Source of the DNA: Candidatus Thiodiazotropha sp. (ex Epidulcina cf. delphinae)
GTDB lineage: Bacteria; Pseudomonadota; Gammaproteobacteria; Chromatiales; Chromatiaceae
Direction of reading: 5' to 3'
NCBI GenBank assembly: GCA_025656455.1
Contig: JAHXHS010000001.1
Coordinates: 1-64,000, forward strand
Length of the DNA: 64,000 nucleotides
Shown: positions 38,195 to 47,074 of the stretch, piece by piece
Numbering within the stretch: position 1 is the stretch's first letter
Layout of the letters: every line of letters starts with the position of its first letter
The notes under the pieces: generated by a model
The model's input: the letters and a program-made list of their open reading frames with translations, nothing else
Told to the model about the DNA's origin: nothing
The model's database searches: none
Made by a program: the position numbers and the translations under genes

Positions 38195-39685
38195 CTACCG
38201 TTTCGCCATCAGTTGCTGCATCTTTTCCTCGGCTCTGGCACTGACCCTCTCGCCATCGTGATAGAGCGCCACCAACTGTAACGACGGGCTGTTGAATACC
38301 ATATCGGCCACATGATCCGGACTGATGGTATAACGCCCCAACATTTTCTTTACCGGCCACTCGCGGTCTACATACACTGTATAGACGAGTTCGGAGCAGA
38401 CGATCCGATCGGTGGTTTCCAAATCAAAATTGAAATCGTACTGTTTGCCGATCTGACGGAAGGCGCGGAGCAGCACCTCTCTACGCTGCTGCAAACTCAG
38501 ATCCGCGGCCCGTATCACCGCCAGGTCATCCACATTCAGAAACTGGGAGAGCGGATTGATCGTCACGCCGGTCCTAAGCGCCTCGATCACGCCATGGCGT
38601 TGCCGTATCTTCGCCTGCCAGGGCAGGATCAAGGGATGATCCCAGATGCCGAGGGCCTTCAGCTCTGACTCGCTGCCGATCCAGATGGCGACATGCCCCC
38701 AGTGGCCGGGAATCAGTTTATCGGTCAGGCGAAACGGCGTCTTTTCCAACAGGATGTCGCCCGCGGTCAGGCTGGATATGACCGCACTCTCCAACTGAGG
38801 CCTGCCGTACAACTTACCTTTTCGCGTCTCCACCAACCCGACCGTATTGCCGAACAGACCACTGAGCAGATTCATCCCTTCGCTTGTTATCCCATTCAAC
38901 CTGTCCCCCACCGAGGCAAACAGAAAATTCATCTTGTTGTCGACATGTCTGAGAGGAGACCCGTCGAAGGTGGCGCGATAGGATGGACTCTGTTCTATGA
39001 GCTGATACAGATAGGCAAAATCTTCATCATCCTCTATCGTTTGGCGGTAACTATCGATCTGAGCCTGATAGAAACGGATGGCTCGCTGTACCCGCAGATA
39101 ATTATCGAGCTTGTGATAAGCCTTGCCGACCGCCTCCAACTCATTCCTTTCGACACGATAGCCGCTATCACTGGCATTGATGGCGCGCCTCAGCTCCACA
39201 TCGTCCTGAAAGATGGAGACCGCCAGCAGATAATTGTCATACAGCACCAGCGCGGCTGAAAGGGAGATCATGACGCCTTGCAGGCGCAGGCTAGATGTCA
39301 TGCCGGCCTTCTTATCCATCCTGTCATCCAACCAACACTCATATTGGTAGGCGACACCATACAGCGCCTGTCGCAGATCCAGGTGGGCGCGAGTACCGAG
39401 GTTAAGCTGCTCGAGTTGTTTCCCGGTCAGTGGGCGGCCGACGTCCAGATGGTGCTTCAGCTCATTGGCCAATTGCAGCGAAGCCTGACGGTAGGCAATG
39501 CTCTTTTCCACCAGCGGCTGGTAGATTCGGAGGGTTTGATCGAGTTGTTCGGCCGCAGACCCCGCATCAATCGAGGTCTGTATGCCGGCGCAAGGTACAG
39601 CCTGTACGGCGGTTGAAATGAATAAAGCAGACAGCAACCATAGCTCTATCCATCGGTTCCTGCGCACGCACTCTCTCTTGCTCAT
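38195..39685 (-). CDS. YiiX-like papain-fold cysteine hydrolase, exported
   Basis: A 496-residue protein from ATG 39685, chosen because a basic N-terminus (MSKRECVRRNR) runs directly into a signal-type helix ending in AVQA. TTG 39778 or ATG 39760 would add about 30 residues. The middle (about 40-270) is helical and unrecognised. The C-terminal third has GDILLEKTPF, GHWGHVAIWIG with the catalytic His, and DRIVCSELVYTVY with the catalytic Cys. This is the permuted NlpC/P60-like fold of YiiX/YebB proteins. It may act on cell-wall peptide or lipid amide bonds. Confidence 0.8.
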   Translation of the reverse strand: MSKRECVRRNRWIELWLLSALFISTAVQAVPCAGIQTSIDAGSAAEQLDQTLRIYQPLVEKSIAYRQASLQLANELKHHLDVGRPLTGKQLEQLNLGTRAHLDLRQALYGVAYQYECWLDDRMDKKAGMTSSLRLQGVMISLSAALVLYDNYLLAVSIFQDDVELRRAINASDSGYRVERNELEAVGKAYHKLDNYLRVQRAIRFYQAQIDSYRQTIEDDEDFAYLYQLIEQSPSYRATFDGSPLRHVDNKMNFLFASVGDRLNGITSEGMNLLSGLFGNTVGLVETRKGKLYGRPQLESAVISSLTAGDILLEKTPFRLTDKLIPGHWGHVAIWIGSESELKALGIWDHPLILPWQAKIRQRHGVIEALRTGVTINPLSQFLNVDDLAVIRAADLSLQQRREVLLRAFRQIGKQYDFNFDLETTDRIVCSELVYTVYVDREWPVKKMLGRYTISPDHVADMVFNSPSLQLVALYHDGERVSARAEEKMQQLMAKR

Positions 39686-39842
39686 CCTGCCCGCATCTCT
39701 CTGTCTGTTTGACCAACGGTATTTTATTATTAACCCGGTAGGGTCTGGCTCCCGAGTCATCCATGGCTGGTCAGACAACTGCTCAGCCGGTGCTTTGAGA
39801 TCTCCTCCAATACCCGGAGTTAGTTCTGCTCACTGTGGTGAA

Positions 39843-40356
39843 TGCTAAATAATAACCGGCGCACATACAAGCGAAGCAGGATTTCAGGCCCGCCGGCTTT
39901 AGCAAATATCCCAGGAGGTCGACACCCAAGGCTTGAGTCCGCAAATGAACGCGAATAAACGCAAATTTGCTATGAGCGCTCTCATACCTCGGTTCCGCTT
40001 ATCTGGCGTCTGGAATCCGGTCAGTTGTTGAATCCGCTGAGACATTCGACGAACCGAGACTCTTGCTAAATCCGCAAGAAATTTTCAGGCCTTAGGGCTT
40101 CGTTAGAAAAATTCGTGGGCAGCCTTGAATGATAAACATCACTACCTATTGAAAGATATATGTAATGCCGGATTTATTGGCTGCATCTTTTTCGAGGGTC
40201 AGTTCTGAAATACAGGATGCCGTCTGAGCAACAAACCAGCAGATATCGTGTGGCCACAAATTTCCCTGAAGAGCCTACTTAAGAATGAGGACGGATTGTT
40301 CCCATTCGCGTTAATTTGCGTTCATTCGCGGACAATCGCCCTCGACGCCGTCTTCT
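39843..40356. other. Repeat-filled gap between YiiX-like gene and the radical SAM cluster
   Basis: No gene is seen. GTCCGCAAATGAACGCG-type repeats face each other at 39937-39967 and 40304-40333, enclosing a diverged copy of the dispersed repeat D1 (40103-40250) and its tail (40253-40284). The tail resembles 36342-36384 upstream of vapB. The bounded block of about 400 bp could be a small non-autonomous insertion. Confidence 0.6.
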
Positions 40357-41448
40357 TTACCGCGCACCCAAACGCTTGTGCTCAAAATCCGTACAAATCG
40401 GATAGTTTTCTATGGCATCGAAATACCAGTCAGCGGGCAAATGCCACTCCGGGCCGTAATCGATTTCGCCGAATGTCAAGCCCTTGCGCACGCCGCGGTA
40501 GAACTTGGTCTCATTAGAGCAGTCGTTGATGGTAATCCCTTGCCAGCCCTCATCGGCTGCCATCTGCATGAGATCATAGGTTGCATTGCGACTCGAGACG
40601 GGCGATATGTATCCATACTTGAACCCATACAGCGCCTCACCGAGATAATTGGCGGCGTTATTTGCGTTGACATGCAATTCCGCACAATTTATCTGGTCGA
40701 TACCGGTATCCAGGATTCTGTTCTTTTTCTTAATAAACGACGTCAGGAAATCGGGTGTCATTGGCGATTCCACACACAGATATTTGAAATATTGCCGCGC
40801 CAATGCGATTGTCTTGATCACCTTGAGCGAGCATTTGCTGGCCGCCAGGTTGAAACGAATCTCATCCAGACCAGCCGCCTGAAGCCTCTTCATACGTTCT
40901 TCGGTCAGCAACGTGCCGTTGGTGTAGATCCACTGGTGGATGCCTTTGCCGTTCAGGTATTCGATCAATTCGAGGTGCTTCTCGAACTGTGTGAACGGCT
41001 CAAACGAAACCCAGGCAATACCATCAAGGGAACTGCCCTGCTTATCGATAATGATTTTTATGTCGTTGGAGGTAAGGTATCCCGAGTTGGCGATTTTAAA
41101 ATGATCATCAAGCAGATCCGGGATAGGCAGCCCCTTGCAATAGCAGAAATCACAATCGAGATTACAACTGTTGGTGGCGCGTATCGACCATAGCCCTGTC
41201 CCGTCAAGGCAGGTCCGGCAACCCGGCGTCAACTCTCCGCCCCATACGGCCTTGCAACCATGACCGCTGACCCTAAGCCCCGGAATCCTTGATTGGCGAT
41301 CCCGGATGTCGGCAATAATCGAGCGCTCCACATAGTAGGCGATTTGCCCGAAAAAGTATTCGTCAGCGGCATTCATGCCACCTTTCTTGCGCAGCAGTTC
41401 GGTGATATGCGCCACCGTTTCCCGCTTGGTCATTTCTCTGGGATTCAT
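40357..41448 (-). CDS. Radical SAM protein of the peptide-modification cluster
   Basis: A 363-residue radical SAM enzyme. The cluster motif CNLDCDFC has C95, C99 and C102, with an extra Cys two residues on (CYC). A Cys-containing N-terminal segment (GHGCKAVWGG, GCRTC) precedes it and may bind another Fe-S cluster or zinc. No canonical SPASM Cys pattern is seen at the C-terminus. It lies downstream of the SPASM-type enzyme, separated by the palindromic element E4. I infer a second modification step on the peptide encoded at 43374-43553. Confidence 0.8.
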   Translation of the reverse strand: MNPREMTKRETVAHITELLRKKGGMNAADEYFFGQIAYYVERSIIADIRDRQSRIPGLRVSGHGCKAVWGGELTPGCRTCLDGTGLWSIRATNSCNLDCDFCYCKGLPIPDLLDDHFKIANSGYLTSNDIKIIIDKQGSSLDGIAWVSFEPFTQFEKHLELIEYLNGKGIHQWIYTNGTLLTEERMKRLQAAGLDEIRFNLAASKCSLKVIKTIALARQYFKYLCVESPMTPDFLTSFIKKKNRILDTGIDQINCAELHVNANNAANYLGEALYGFKYGYISPVSSRNATYDLMQMAADEGWQGITINDCSNETKFYRGVRKGLTFGEIDYGPEWHLPADWYFDAIENYPICTDFEHKRLGAR

Positions 41449-41475
41449 TGTAACAAAGACTCTCTCTTGCCGACC

Positions 41476-41743
41476 TAGGGCCTGTTAACACTAATCGGAT
41501 TGCCACTGTTGTGCCTGAAAAAGCCCCAATCAAGGCGCGAGGAGCGCGGTTTGGTCGCTCCAAATAAGCGACGAGCAACGCCGAGTGGGGCTTTTTCAGG
41601 CGCAACCCGAAGGGCCAGGGGCCATTTTTCACCCAGCGGCGTTATCACTCGCTCATGTAGCCGGCTACACCACGCTCGTTCTGCCTTGCTGGGTAAAAAA
41701 TGGCCCCTGGCAGTGGCAATCCGATTAGTGTTAACAGGCCCTA
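41476..41743. repeat. Palindromic element, long three-way-junction form (E4)
   Basis: The outer arms at 41476-41508 and 41711-41743 are perfect 33-bp inverted copies (TAGGGCCTGTTAACACTAAT...). Inner hairpins: 41514-41528/41586-41600 (15 bp) and 41615-41637/41688-41710 (23 bp, one mismatch). The first loop has CAAGGCGCGAGG...GAGCAACGCCG. The second, inverted, has CAAGGCAGAACGAG...GTAGCCGGCTACA...GATAACGCC. The right end supplies the TAG stop of the SPASM enzyme gene. A lone arm copy is at 47634-47667. Confidence 0.9.
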
Positions 41744-43108
41744 AGTCAACAAACCTTGCCTACCGGTCGCTTCCCACTTGTCGATGAGGGAGTCCACATC
41801 CGCCTCCGTCAGGGCGTATATGACGTCTTCCATACAGGTGCCGATGGTATCCGGGTCATCGATAACCATTCGCCCTCCCCGCTCCTCAAAACGGACCAGG
41901 CACGCCTCGATCAATCCAGAGAACCAATATGGCTGGACACGGCTTGCTGACAACTGGGTCTCCAGCACATGCTTGCGCCTGCCGTTCAAGCGTTCGACTA
42001 TGTCCGGATCCCAGACATTGCCGAGCAGATACTTCTCGTCCACGGCCTCGGGGCAGGGATAGATATCGCCGTTGGTCGTGACCGAGGCCCTTTTCAAGAC
42101 ACCGGAACAGATACACGGATTGGTGACTTTCACCGGCATCAATAGCGACCAAACCGCCTCCACCACACCACCGAGATAGAGCCCCTCCTCCGCAATATCC
42201 GAATCGAGCGCCAGATCGATCATCTCACGGTAATACTCACGCAGCCGGTCGCCGGCGATAATCTCCTCCTGGAAGGGGGCATCCCGACGCCCATCGACAC
42301 AGGTGCAGGTTACGTTCGAGCAATACTTTGTCATGGACTTGAGCATGTCACGGAGATCGCTCTTGTGATTTGCGCTGTAGGTAAATTCCAGGGCCTTTAA
42401 AACACCGTGATCGCGCAGCAACTCGACACCGCCCACGACCTTGTCGAATGAGTTCCGGCCGGTCTTGAGTGGCCGCGTCTTCTCGTGCTCGTGGCGCATC
42501 CCGTCCATACCCACCGATACCGCGATATCGTGGTCCTGGCAGAACTTGGCGATGCCTTCTGTCACCAAGGTGCCGTTGGTCGTTATCCCCCAGGTAATAT
42601 CCATGCCGTTCTTTTCGGCATGCCCGACCACCTTCTCGATCACGTCGAAATTAATCAGCGGTTCTCCACCGAAGAAACCGACGCCTCTCGCCCCGGCGGC
42701 GTAACCGACATCCAGCGCCTTGATCGCTGTCTTTTCATCCATGATCTTCTCAGAAACGTCGTTTTGATGGTATTGACCGTAACAGTAGGTACAGGCCATA
42801 TTGCAACCCTCGGCCACCAGCAGCAACAGCGAACTGACATCTTCGAACGGGCGATGGTAGACCTTTTTCTTGCCGATTCTGTCTCGCACCGAGTGAATGA
42901 TCTCCTCGCAAAACGACTCGGATACTGAGAGGTCACGGGCGATGACCGCCATCGGCTCGCCACGGGCATACCCTTTCAGTGCGAGTGCCTCGGCCTCGGT
43001 CAGGGTGAGCACCATGCCGCATTCGATACCGTAACCGATCCATTTGTTGTTACGCTCGAAAATATGCAGTTGACTGTCGATGAAAGAGGGGGAAGGTAGC
43101 TGGTTCAT
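41741..43108 (-). CDS. Radical SAM/SPASM-type peptide maturase
   Basis: A 455-residue protein from ATG 43108 (MNQLPSPSFIDSQLHIF); ATG 43189 would add 27 residues, and neither has a good ribosome-binding site. The N-terminal 85 residues resemble the precursor-recognition region of SPASM maturases. C102, C106 and C109 in CNMACTYC bind the SAM cluster, with GFFGGEPLINF following. The C-terminus has KYCSNVTCTC, NPCICSG and GDIYPCPEAVDEKYLLGN, a SPASM-like auxiliary-cluster pattern. It lies just downstream of the 59-residue candidate precursor, which is its likely substrate. Confidence 0.85.
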   Translation of the reverse strand: MNQLPSPSFIDSQLHIFERNNKWIGYGIECGMVLTLTEAEALALKGYARGEPMAVIARDLSVSESFCEEIIHSVRDRIGKKKVYHRPFEDVSSLLLLVAEGCNMACTYCYGQYHQNDVSEKIMDEKTAIKALDVGYAAGARGVGFFGGEPLINFDVIEKVVGHAEKNGMDITWGITTNGTLVTEGIAKFCQDHDIAVSVGMDGMRHEHEKTRPLKTGRNSFDKVVGGVELLRDHGVLKALEFTYSANHKSDLRDMLKSMTKYCSNVTCTCVDGRRDAPFQEEIIAGDRLREYYREMIDLALDSDIAEEGLYLGGVVEAVWSLLMPVKVTNPCICSGVLKRASVTTNGDIYPCPEAVDEKYLLGNVWDPDIVERLNGRRKHVLETQLSASRVQPYWFSGLIEACLVRFEERGGRMVIDDPDTIGTCMEDVIYALTEADVDSLIDKWEATGRQGLLT

Positions 43109-43373
43109 AGCAGGATGCCGTAATGATGGTTGAAAGACGATTAAAGACCCTGCGTCGTCACGCACGTGGAAAGCATATCGGGTTCTCATCTCGATAAATG
43201 ATGCACAGGCTCGCCCCCTCGAAACCGATTCCAGGTTCTCAAGTCTATACCGGGCATTACCTGTACGCGGCCCTGGCGCAGGTCAAACTACGCAGCGTCT
43301 TGATACGGATACAACACGAAGAGATCGCGCCACGCGGAATACCTCTCCGACAGCGGGCCAATAACTGATCGCG

Positions 43374-43553
43374 TCAGTTGGTCTTTTCCTGCATCGTATT
43401 GGTGGACCGGGTCTCTTCTTCGAATGTCCTGATGGCTTGTTGCGGAATTTCATCGCCAAGGGAAAGGGCGCAGTTCTTATTGCACACCAATCCACCTATT
43501 TTTGCGGTCCCGAGCGTCGATAGCTTGAGGGGAATGGTTTTTAGTTCTTTCAT
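43374..43553 (-). CDS. Candidate RiPP precursor peptide with CNKNC core
   Basis: A 59-residue gene that a length cut-off could miss. GGAG lies 8 bases before the ATG. The peptide starts MKELKTIPLKLSTLG, has a double glycine at 20-21 (AKIGG), CNKNC at residues 24-28, and a polar acidic tail ending TMQEKTN. The layout is leader, GG junction and short Cys-rich core. It sits between an FAD oxidoreductase and a radical SAM/SPASM enzyme, all on the minus strand. Thioether or other Cys cross-linking of CNKNC is an inference; no homologue is known to me. Confidence 0.75.
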   Translation of the reverse strand: MKELKTIPLKLSTLGTAKIGGLVCNKNCALSLGDEIPQQAIRTFEEETRSTNTMQEKTN

Positions 43554-43670
43554 GTTCGAATCTCCATATTGGCTTTGCGCAGTCCTACCTCGTGCAGTGT
43601 CCTACACTTCTAAAAAATACCCCATAAATTAACCCTTGACAAGGACGATATCGGGTTTTTCGACCCTTGC

Positions 43671-45020
43671 CTAGCTACTGTTTCGGCAGACATGATCCAC
43701 GGCGAGCAATCCCATGATCGCCGAGGAGATGATTCCCGAGGCATAACCCGTGATATCGCCCACGAAGTAGAGCCCAGGATAGCGGCTGATCACGAAATCG
43801 GTCACTTCCAGCATCGGTACCGAGTACTCGAGAACCGGCGCAGAGAGAATATTGGCGCGATGGGTGAAATTCGAATCAATTTGCCCAAGCCGGTCGACGA
43901 ACTCGGCGATTTCACTTGCCAACCCAGTCGGCAGTAGCGAATTGAGGTTGGTGTAGTCGTAATAGGGAAGTGTCGTATCGTGCTTCTCGAAACGGTCCTT
44001 GACGCCATTATCGAGAAAATCCCCCAGGGTCTGCAACAGGGGCATGCTTGGATTGATTGCGTGAACCCTGGATACGAATGCCTGGCCGAAGGCGAACGGG
44101 TCATCCTCCTGTCTGTCGTTTTGGTCGATACGCCGCAAAATGGCGAAATTCGAACGTCCCGTACCCTCTCTCGTACTTGATTGACCGCCCAATTGAATCC
44201 CTGCCGGGGTACGAAACGGTACGACCTGACCGGCCTCGCAGGTGCAAAAGGTGGTCAAGGTGGCGCCTGTCCTGGTTTTGAGGGCGATTTGCGGATCCTT
44301 GACCACACCGCCGGTGATTTTGCGGAGCGCGGAAGTGGGAAACTCAAACCGCACCCCCACCGAAGGCATCACCGATACCCGCTGCATGGGCAGTTCGGAG
44401 AAAAGCTCAGCAAACACGGAGGCTGACGCCTTGCCCGTTCCGACCAGCAGGCGTTCAGCCTGATACGTAAACGATCGGCCGCCACGATCGACGCAGCGCA
44501 CCTGGTAAACGCCTTTTTCCCAGGTGACGGAAACCGCCCTGCGAGCGAACAGGAACGCCACTCCGGCCGACCTGAGGTGGGTTTCGATATTGCGTGTGAC
44601 TTCAATGATGGTATCCGTACCGACATGTTGCGAAATGTAACCGGACAAGCTAAACCGATGTGACTCGAGTAGCTTGCGCATTCGCTTAAGCCGCGACATA
44701 TAGGCGGGCGCATCGTCGAAGGAAGGCAGACCGAATCGTTCCAGATAGGCAAATGCGCGCGCCGCATATTCATCGTCGCTGCGGTGCAGCTTGCCGTCAC
44801 TGAACATCCCTGCGCCACCAAAGCCATTGACCACATCACAAGCCGTGCAATGTCGACAACCGTTTACATGCGATGCCTTGCAGTGCCTTGCAAAGGCGCT
44901 CTCCCCCTGGTCGATGATGGCGAGTGATCTATGCTGACCTTGGTCGAGCAGCTCAAGCCCGGCCATCAGGTTGGCGGGACCGGCCCCTAGCAGCAGGATT
45001 TCGTAGTCTCTAGTGTGCAT
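43671..45020 (-). CDS. FAD-dependent oxidoreductase (COG2509-like), Cys-rich
   Basis: A 449-residue flavoprotein. The nucleotide-binding motif GAGPAN is at residues 12-17, with the Rossmann acidic residue in AIIDQGES. C47, C55, C58 and C61 (CKASHVNGCRHCTAC) form a possible Fe-S or metal site, followed by NGFGGAGMFSDGK. The C-terminal FVGDITGYASGI contacts FAD. It lies 17 bases after the caspase-like gene and upstream of the candidate precursor. It may oxidise the peptide or supply electrons to the radical SAM enzymes; this is inference. Confidence 0.85.
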   Translation of the reverse strand: MHTRDYEILLLGAGPANLMAGLELLDQGQHRSLAIIDQGESAFARHCKASHVNGCRHCTACDVVNGFGGAGMFSDGKLHRSDDEYAARAFAYLERFGLPSFDDAPAYMSRLKRMRKLLESHRFSLSGYISQHVGTDTIIEVTRNIETHLRSAGVAFLFARRAVSVTWEKGVYQVRCVDRGGRSFTYQAERLLVGTGKASASVFAELFSELPMQRVSVMPSVGVRFEFPTSALRKITGGVVKDPQIALKTRTGATLTTFCTCEAGQVVPFRTPAGIQLGGQSSTREGTGRSNFAILRRIDQNDRQEDDPFAFGQAFVSRVHAINPSMPLLQTLGDFLDNGVKDRFEKHDTTLPYYDYTNLNSLLPTGLASEIAEFVDRLGQIDSNFTHRANILSAPVLEYSVPMLEVTDFVISRYPGLYFVGDITGYASGIISSAIMGLLAVDHVCRNSS

Positions 45021-45037
45021 CGTGCTGATTGGCGATA

Positions 45038-46888
45038 TCAGAGGGCAGCCCCGGAATCGCGCCTACCGGGCAGGCTGACGACATGAACGGCGGTTCCCTC
45101 CAACAACATAAAAGCTATCCGCAAAGGCCCTTTCGGCCATGGCTGAGGTGGCTTAAAAGTCTCGGCCAAGGATCCGTCTCCCAGCGCCGGCCACTCCCAC
45201 GCGGTGCTTTCCCTTTCGTTTTGGCACCCCAGATGCAGACAAGCCGCCCAGTCTCGCTTCGGCCGCCGGCCACACAACAAAAAACGCTCGCCGTCAATCT
45301 TCAACGCCAGGTCACTCCAAATCGGCGCATCCCTGACGACGCCGCAACGCACGCAACGGACAAGACGCCGCGCAGAGACGCCGGGGATGCGCAAATCAAC
45401 CTGGGTCACCGTGGTTGTTCGCCCGCACCCAGGGCAGGACTGACCTTCTTCACTGTGCATCGTAACGGCAAAGGCCAACCAAACATGAAAAATGCCGCTA
45501 CCACGGCGCATCAGGAAATCGAGGACATTTTTTCGCAGAATATCGCCCTGTACGCCCTGATCGCCGTCAACCGGCGCGCCAAGCCAATACTGATATTCAT
45601 AAAGCTGCACCGCCTCTATAGCCAGCCTCAGATGGTGATCCAATCCCTCTGGTAGATTCAGCACGCATGCGCTCAAGTAGGCCTTGAGAAATGCAAGCTC
45701 AAGATACTCTTTTTCATCTGTGGGGGGCATATCAAGCAGCCTATTGCCTGGTCGATCGGAAGCGTGCCGCAGGTTGGGCAGATAGGCGTTGGGCTCTCCA
45801 AAGAGATAAAACCTTACTCCGCTATCGATCGCCGATCGGGATTGATTGAGGCGCGCCACGGCATCCCCGAGGGGCATCCCTTGAGACAAATCGTGATATA
45901 ACCCGTCCAATTGATTCCTCAGGGAGAAGGAGACGCCACGGGTGGCGATAACGGCGCCAATCGCATCCGCCTGCAGAAAGGACCCAAGCAATCCCGGCAT
46001 TGCGTCATAGATGGAGTGCTGGGCCAAAACGCCGTAACAGGCAGACCAGATCAATACCCTGGCAGTGATCTCCGCGGGATCCACCAAATACTCCCTGGCC
46101 GTCGCAACGGAGACCCCATGGCGATGGCAGATGCCGCTTTCGCGGCAATAAGGGCCGTTGCCCTCTCCTTCCCGCAGTGGCTTTTCAAGCAAAGAACACA
46201 ATGTCAGATCTGGCCCCAGGAAGGCGTCGACCCCATCCGAGTGGGTGTTGATCATCAACAATGCCGCATCTGCCGCCAACCTGCGCCGAACCTCGGCCGA
46301 CGGGGTTTCGCTATCATATATCTTGGGAGCCGGCGCCCTTTTTATCGGCGCAAGCTCGATCGGCCGCAGATCGATGGATTCAGCCGGCCCCACGCCGTTA
46401 AACAGAGACAGCGCCGCGGTATAGAGCACACGCAGCCTCAGCGCCTCCAATGTCGCTGCACAGAGTATTCCCGGTACAGTCGGCTGGGCCGCATTTGCGC
46501 TTGGGCACAAGGCATCCATCAGCGAGTCGCTCAGAAACGGCATGGTGGTGACGACCACTCGGGGAGGCGGCTTTCCAAGATGCTCGACATCTTTGGCCAG
46601 GCGGTAATCCCGACCTGTCAGGTGGGCATAGAGTTCCGCCGGACCTACGGCATCCTTACCTATCGCAATGACCGTTTCGCTGGAAACACTGAGTTCTCCC
46701 GGAACGCCGATCACCTCACGAAGCACCCCGCCCATGCGTTCCGCCAGATCAACCAATGCATGCCATTCCTTATTGCTGTACACGGGAAATACCGGTTGTC
46801 CATGATGGACAAGGCAAGGCGCGCAGGGTGCGCGATCGGCTAAAATCTCAATCGCTTGGGACAAAGCGGTCACCTGTGGATACCGCAT
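45038..46888 (-). CDS. Caspase-like (clan CD) protease with zinc ribbon
   Basis: A 616-residue protein of no exact family I recognise. The central part has LLMINTHSDGVDAF with H216 and VLIWSACYG with C284, each after a hydrophobic strand. This is the His/Cys dyad pattern of gingipain, CHAT and caspase-type proteases. The C-terminal region has CPGCGRTTT...RCVRCGVV, a zinc ribbon. The N-terminus resembles nothing known to me. It begins the operon of FAD enzyme, precursor and radical SAM genes, so it may cleave the leader at the GG site. Confidence 0.65.
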   Translation of the reverse strand: MRYPQVTALSQAIEILADRAPCAPCLVHHGQPVFPVYSNKEWHALVDLAERMGGVLREVIGVPGELSVSSETVIAIGKDAVGPAELYAHLTGRDYRLAKDVEHLGKPPPRVVVTTMPFLSDSLMDALCPSANAAQPTVPGILCAATLEALRLRVLYTAALSLFNGVGPAESIDLRPIELAPIKRAPAPKIYDSETPSAEVRRRLAADAALLMINTHSDGVDAFLGPDLTLCSLLEKPLREGEGNGPYCRESGICHRHGVSVATAREYLVDPAEITARVLIWSACYGVLAQHSIYDAMPGLLGSFLQADAIGAVIATRGVSFSLRNQLDGLYHDLSQGMPLGDAVARLNQSRSAIDSGVRFYLFGEPNAYLPNLRHASDRPGNRLLDMPPTDEKEYLELAFLKAYLSACVLNLPEGLDHHLRLAIEAVQLYEYQYWLGAPVDGDQGVQGDILRKNVLDFLMRRGSGIFHVWLAFAVTMHSEEGQSCPGCGRTTTVTQVDLRIPGVSARRLVRCVRCGVVRDAPIWSDLALKIDGERFLLCGRRPKRDWAACLHLGCQNERESTAWEWPALGDGSLAETFKPPQPWPKGPLRIAFMLLEGTAVHVVSLPGRRDSGAAL

Positions 46889-47074
46889 GGCCGATCATCG
46901 GCGCAAAGGGAGGGAGCCGGAAAAACCTGTGGCAACAAGCCAACAAAGATCAACGAAGCAGACAACATTAAGCAATGAGCCTGTGGAAAATCGACATGCT
47001 TACGCGCAACGGATACGTCCCCGCCGGATACATGCCCAGCGGGGATATGTCAAACCTAACTGTAATTCAATAAG

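Noticed and set aside
39727..39738. TTATTAACCCGG matching the end of element E7
   Set aside because: A 12-bp match alone could be chance. No arm continues beyond it.
43378..43632. Plus-strand 84-codon frame opposite the candidate precursor
   Set aside because: No ribosome-binding site or similarity. The minus-strand frame has a good ribosome-binding site and a sensible context.
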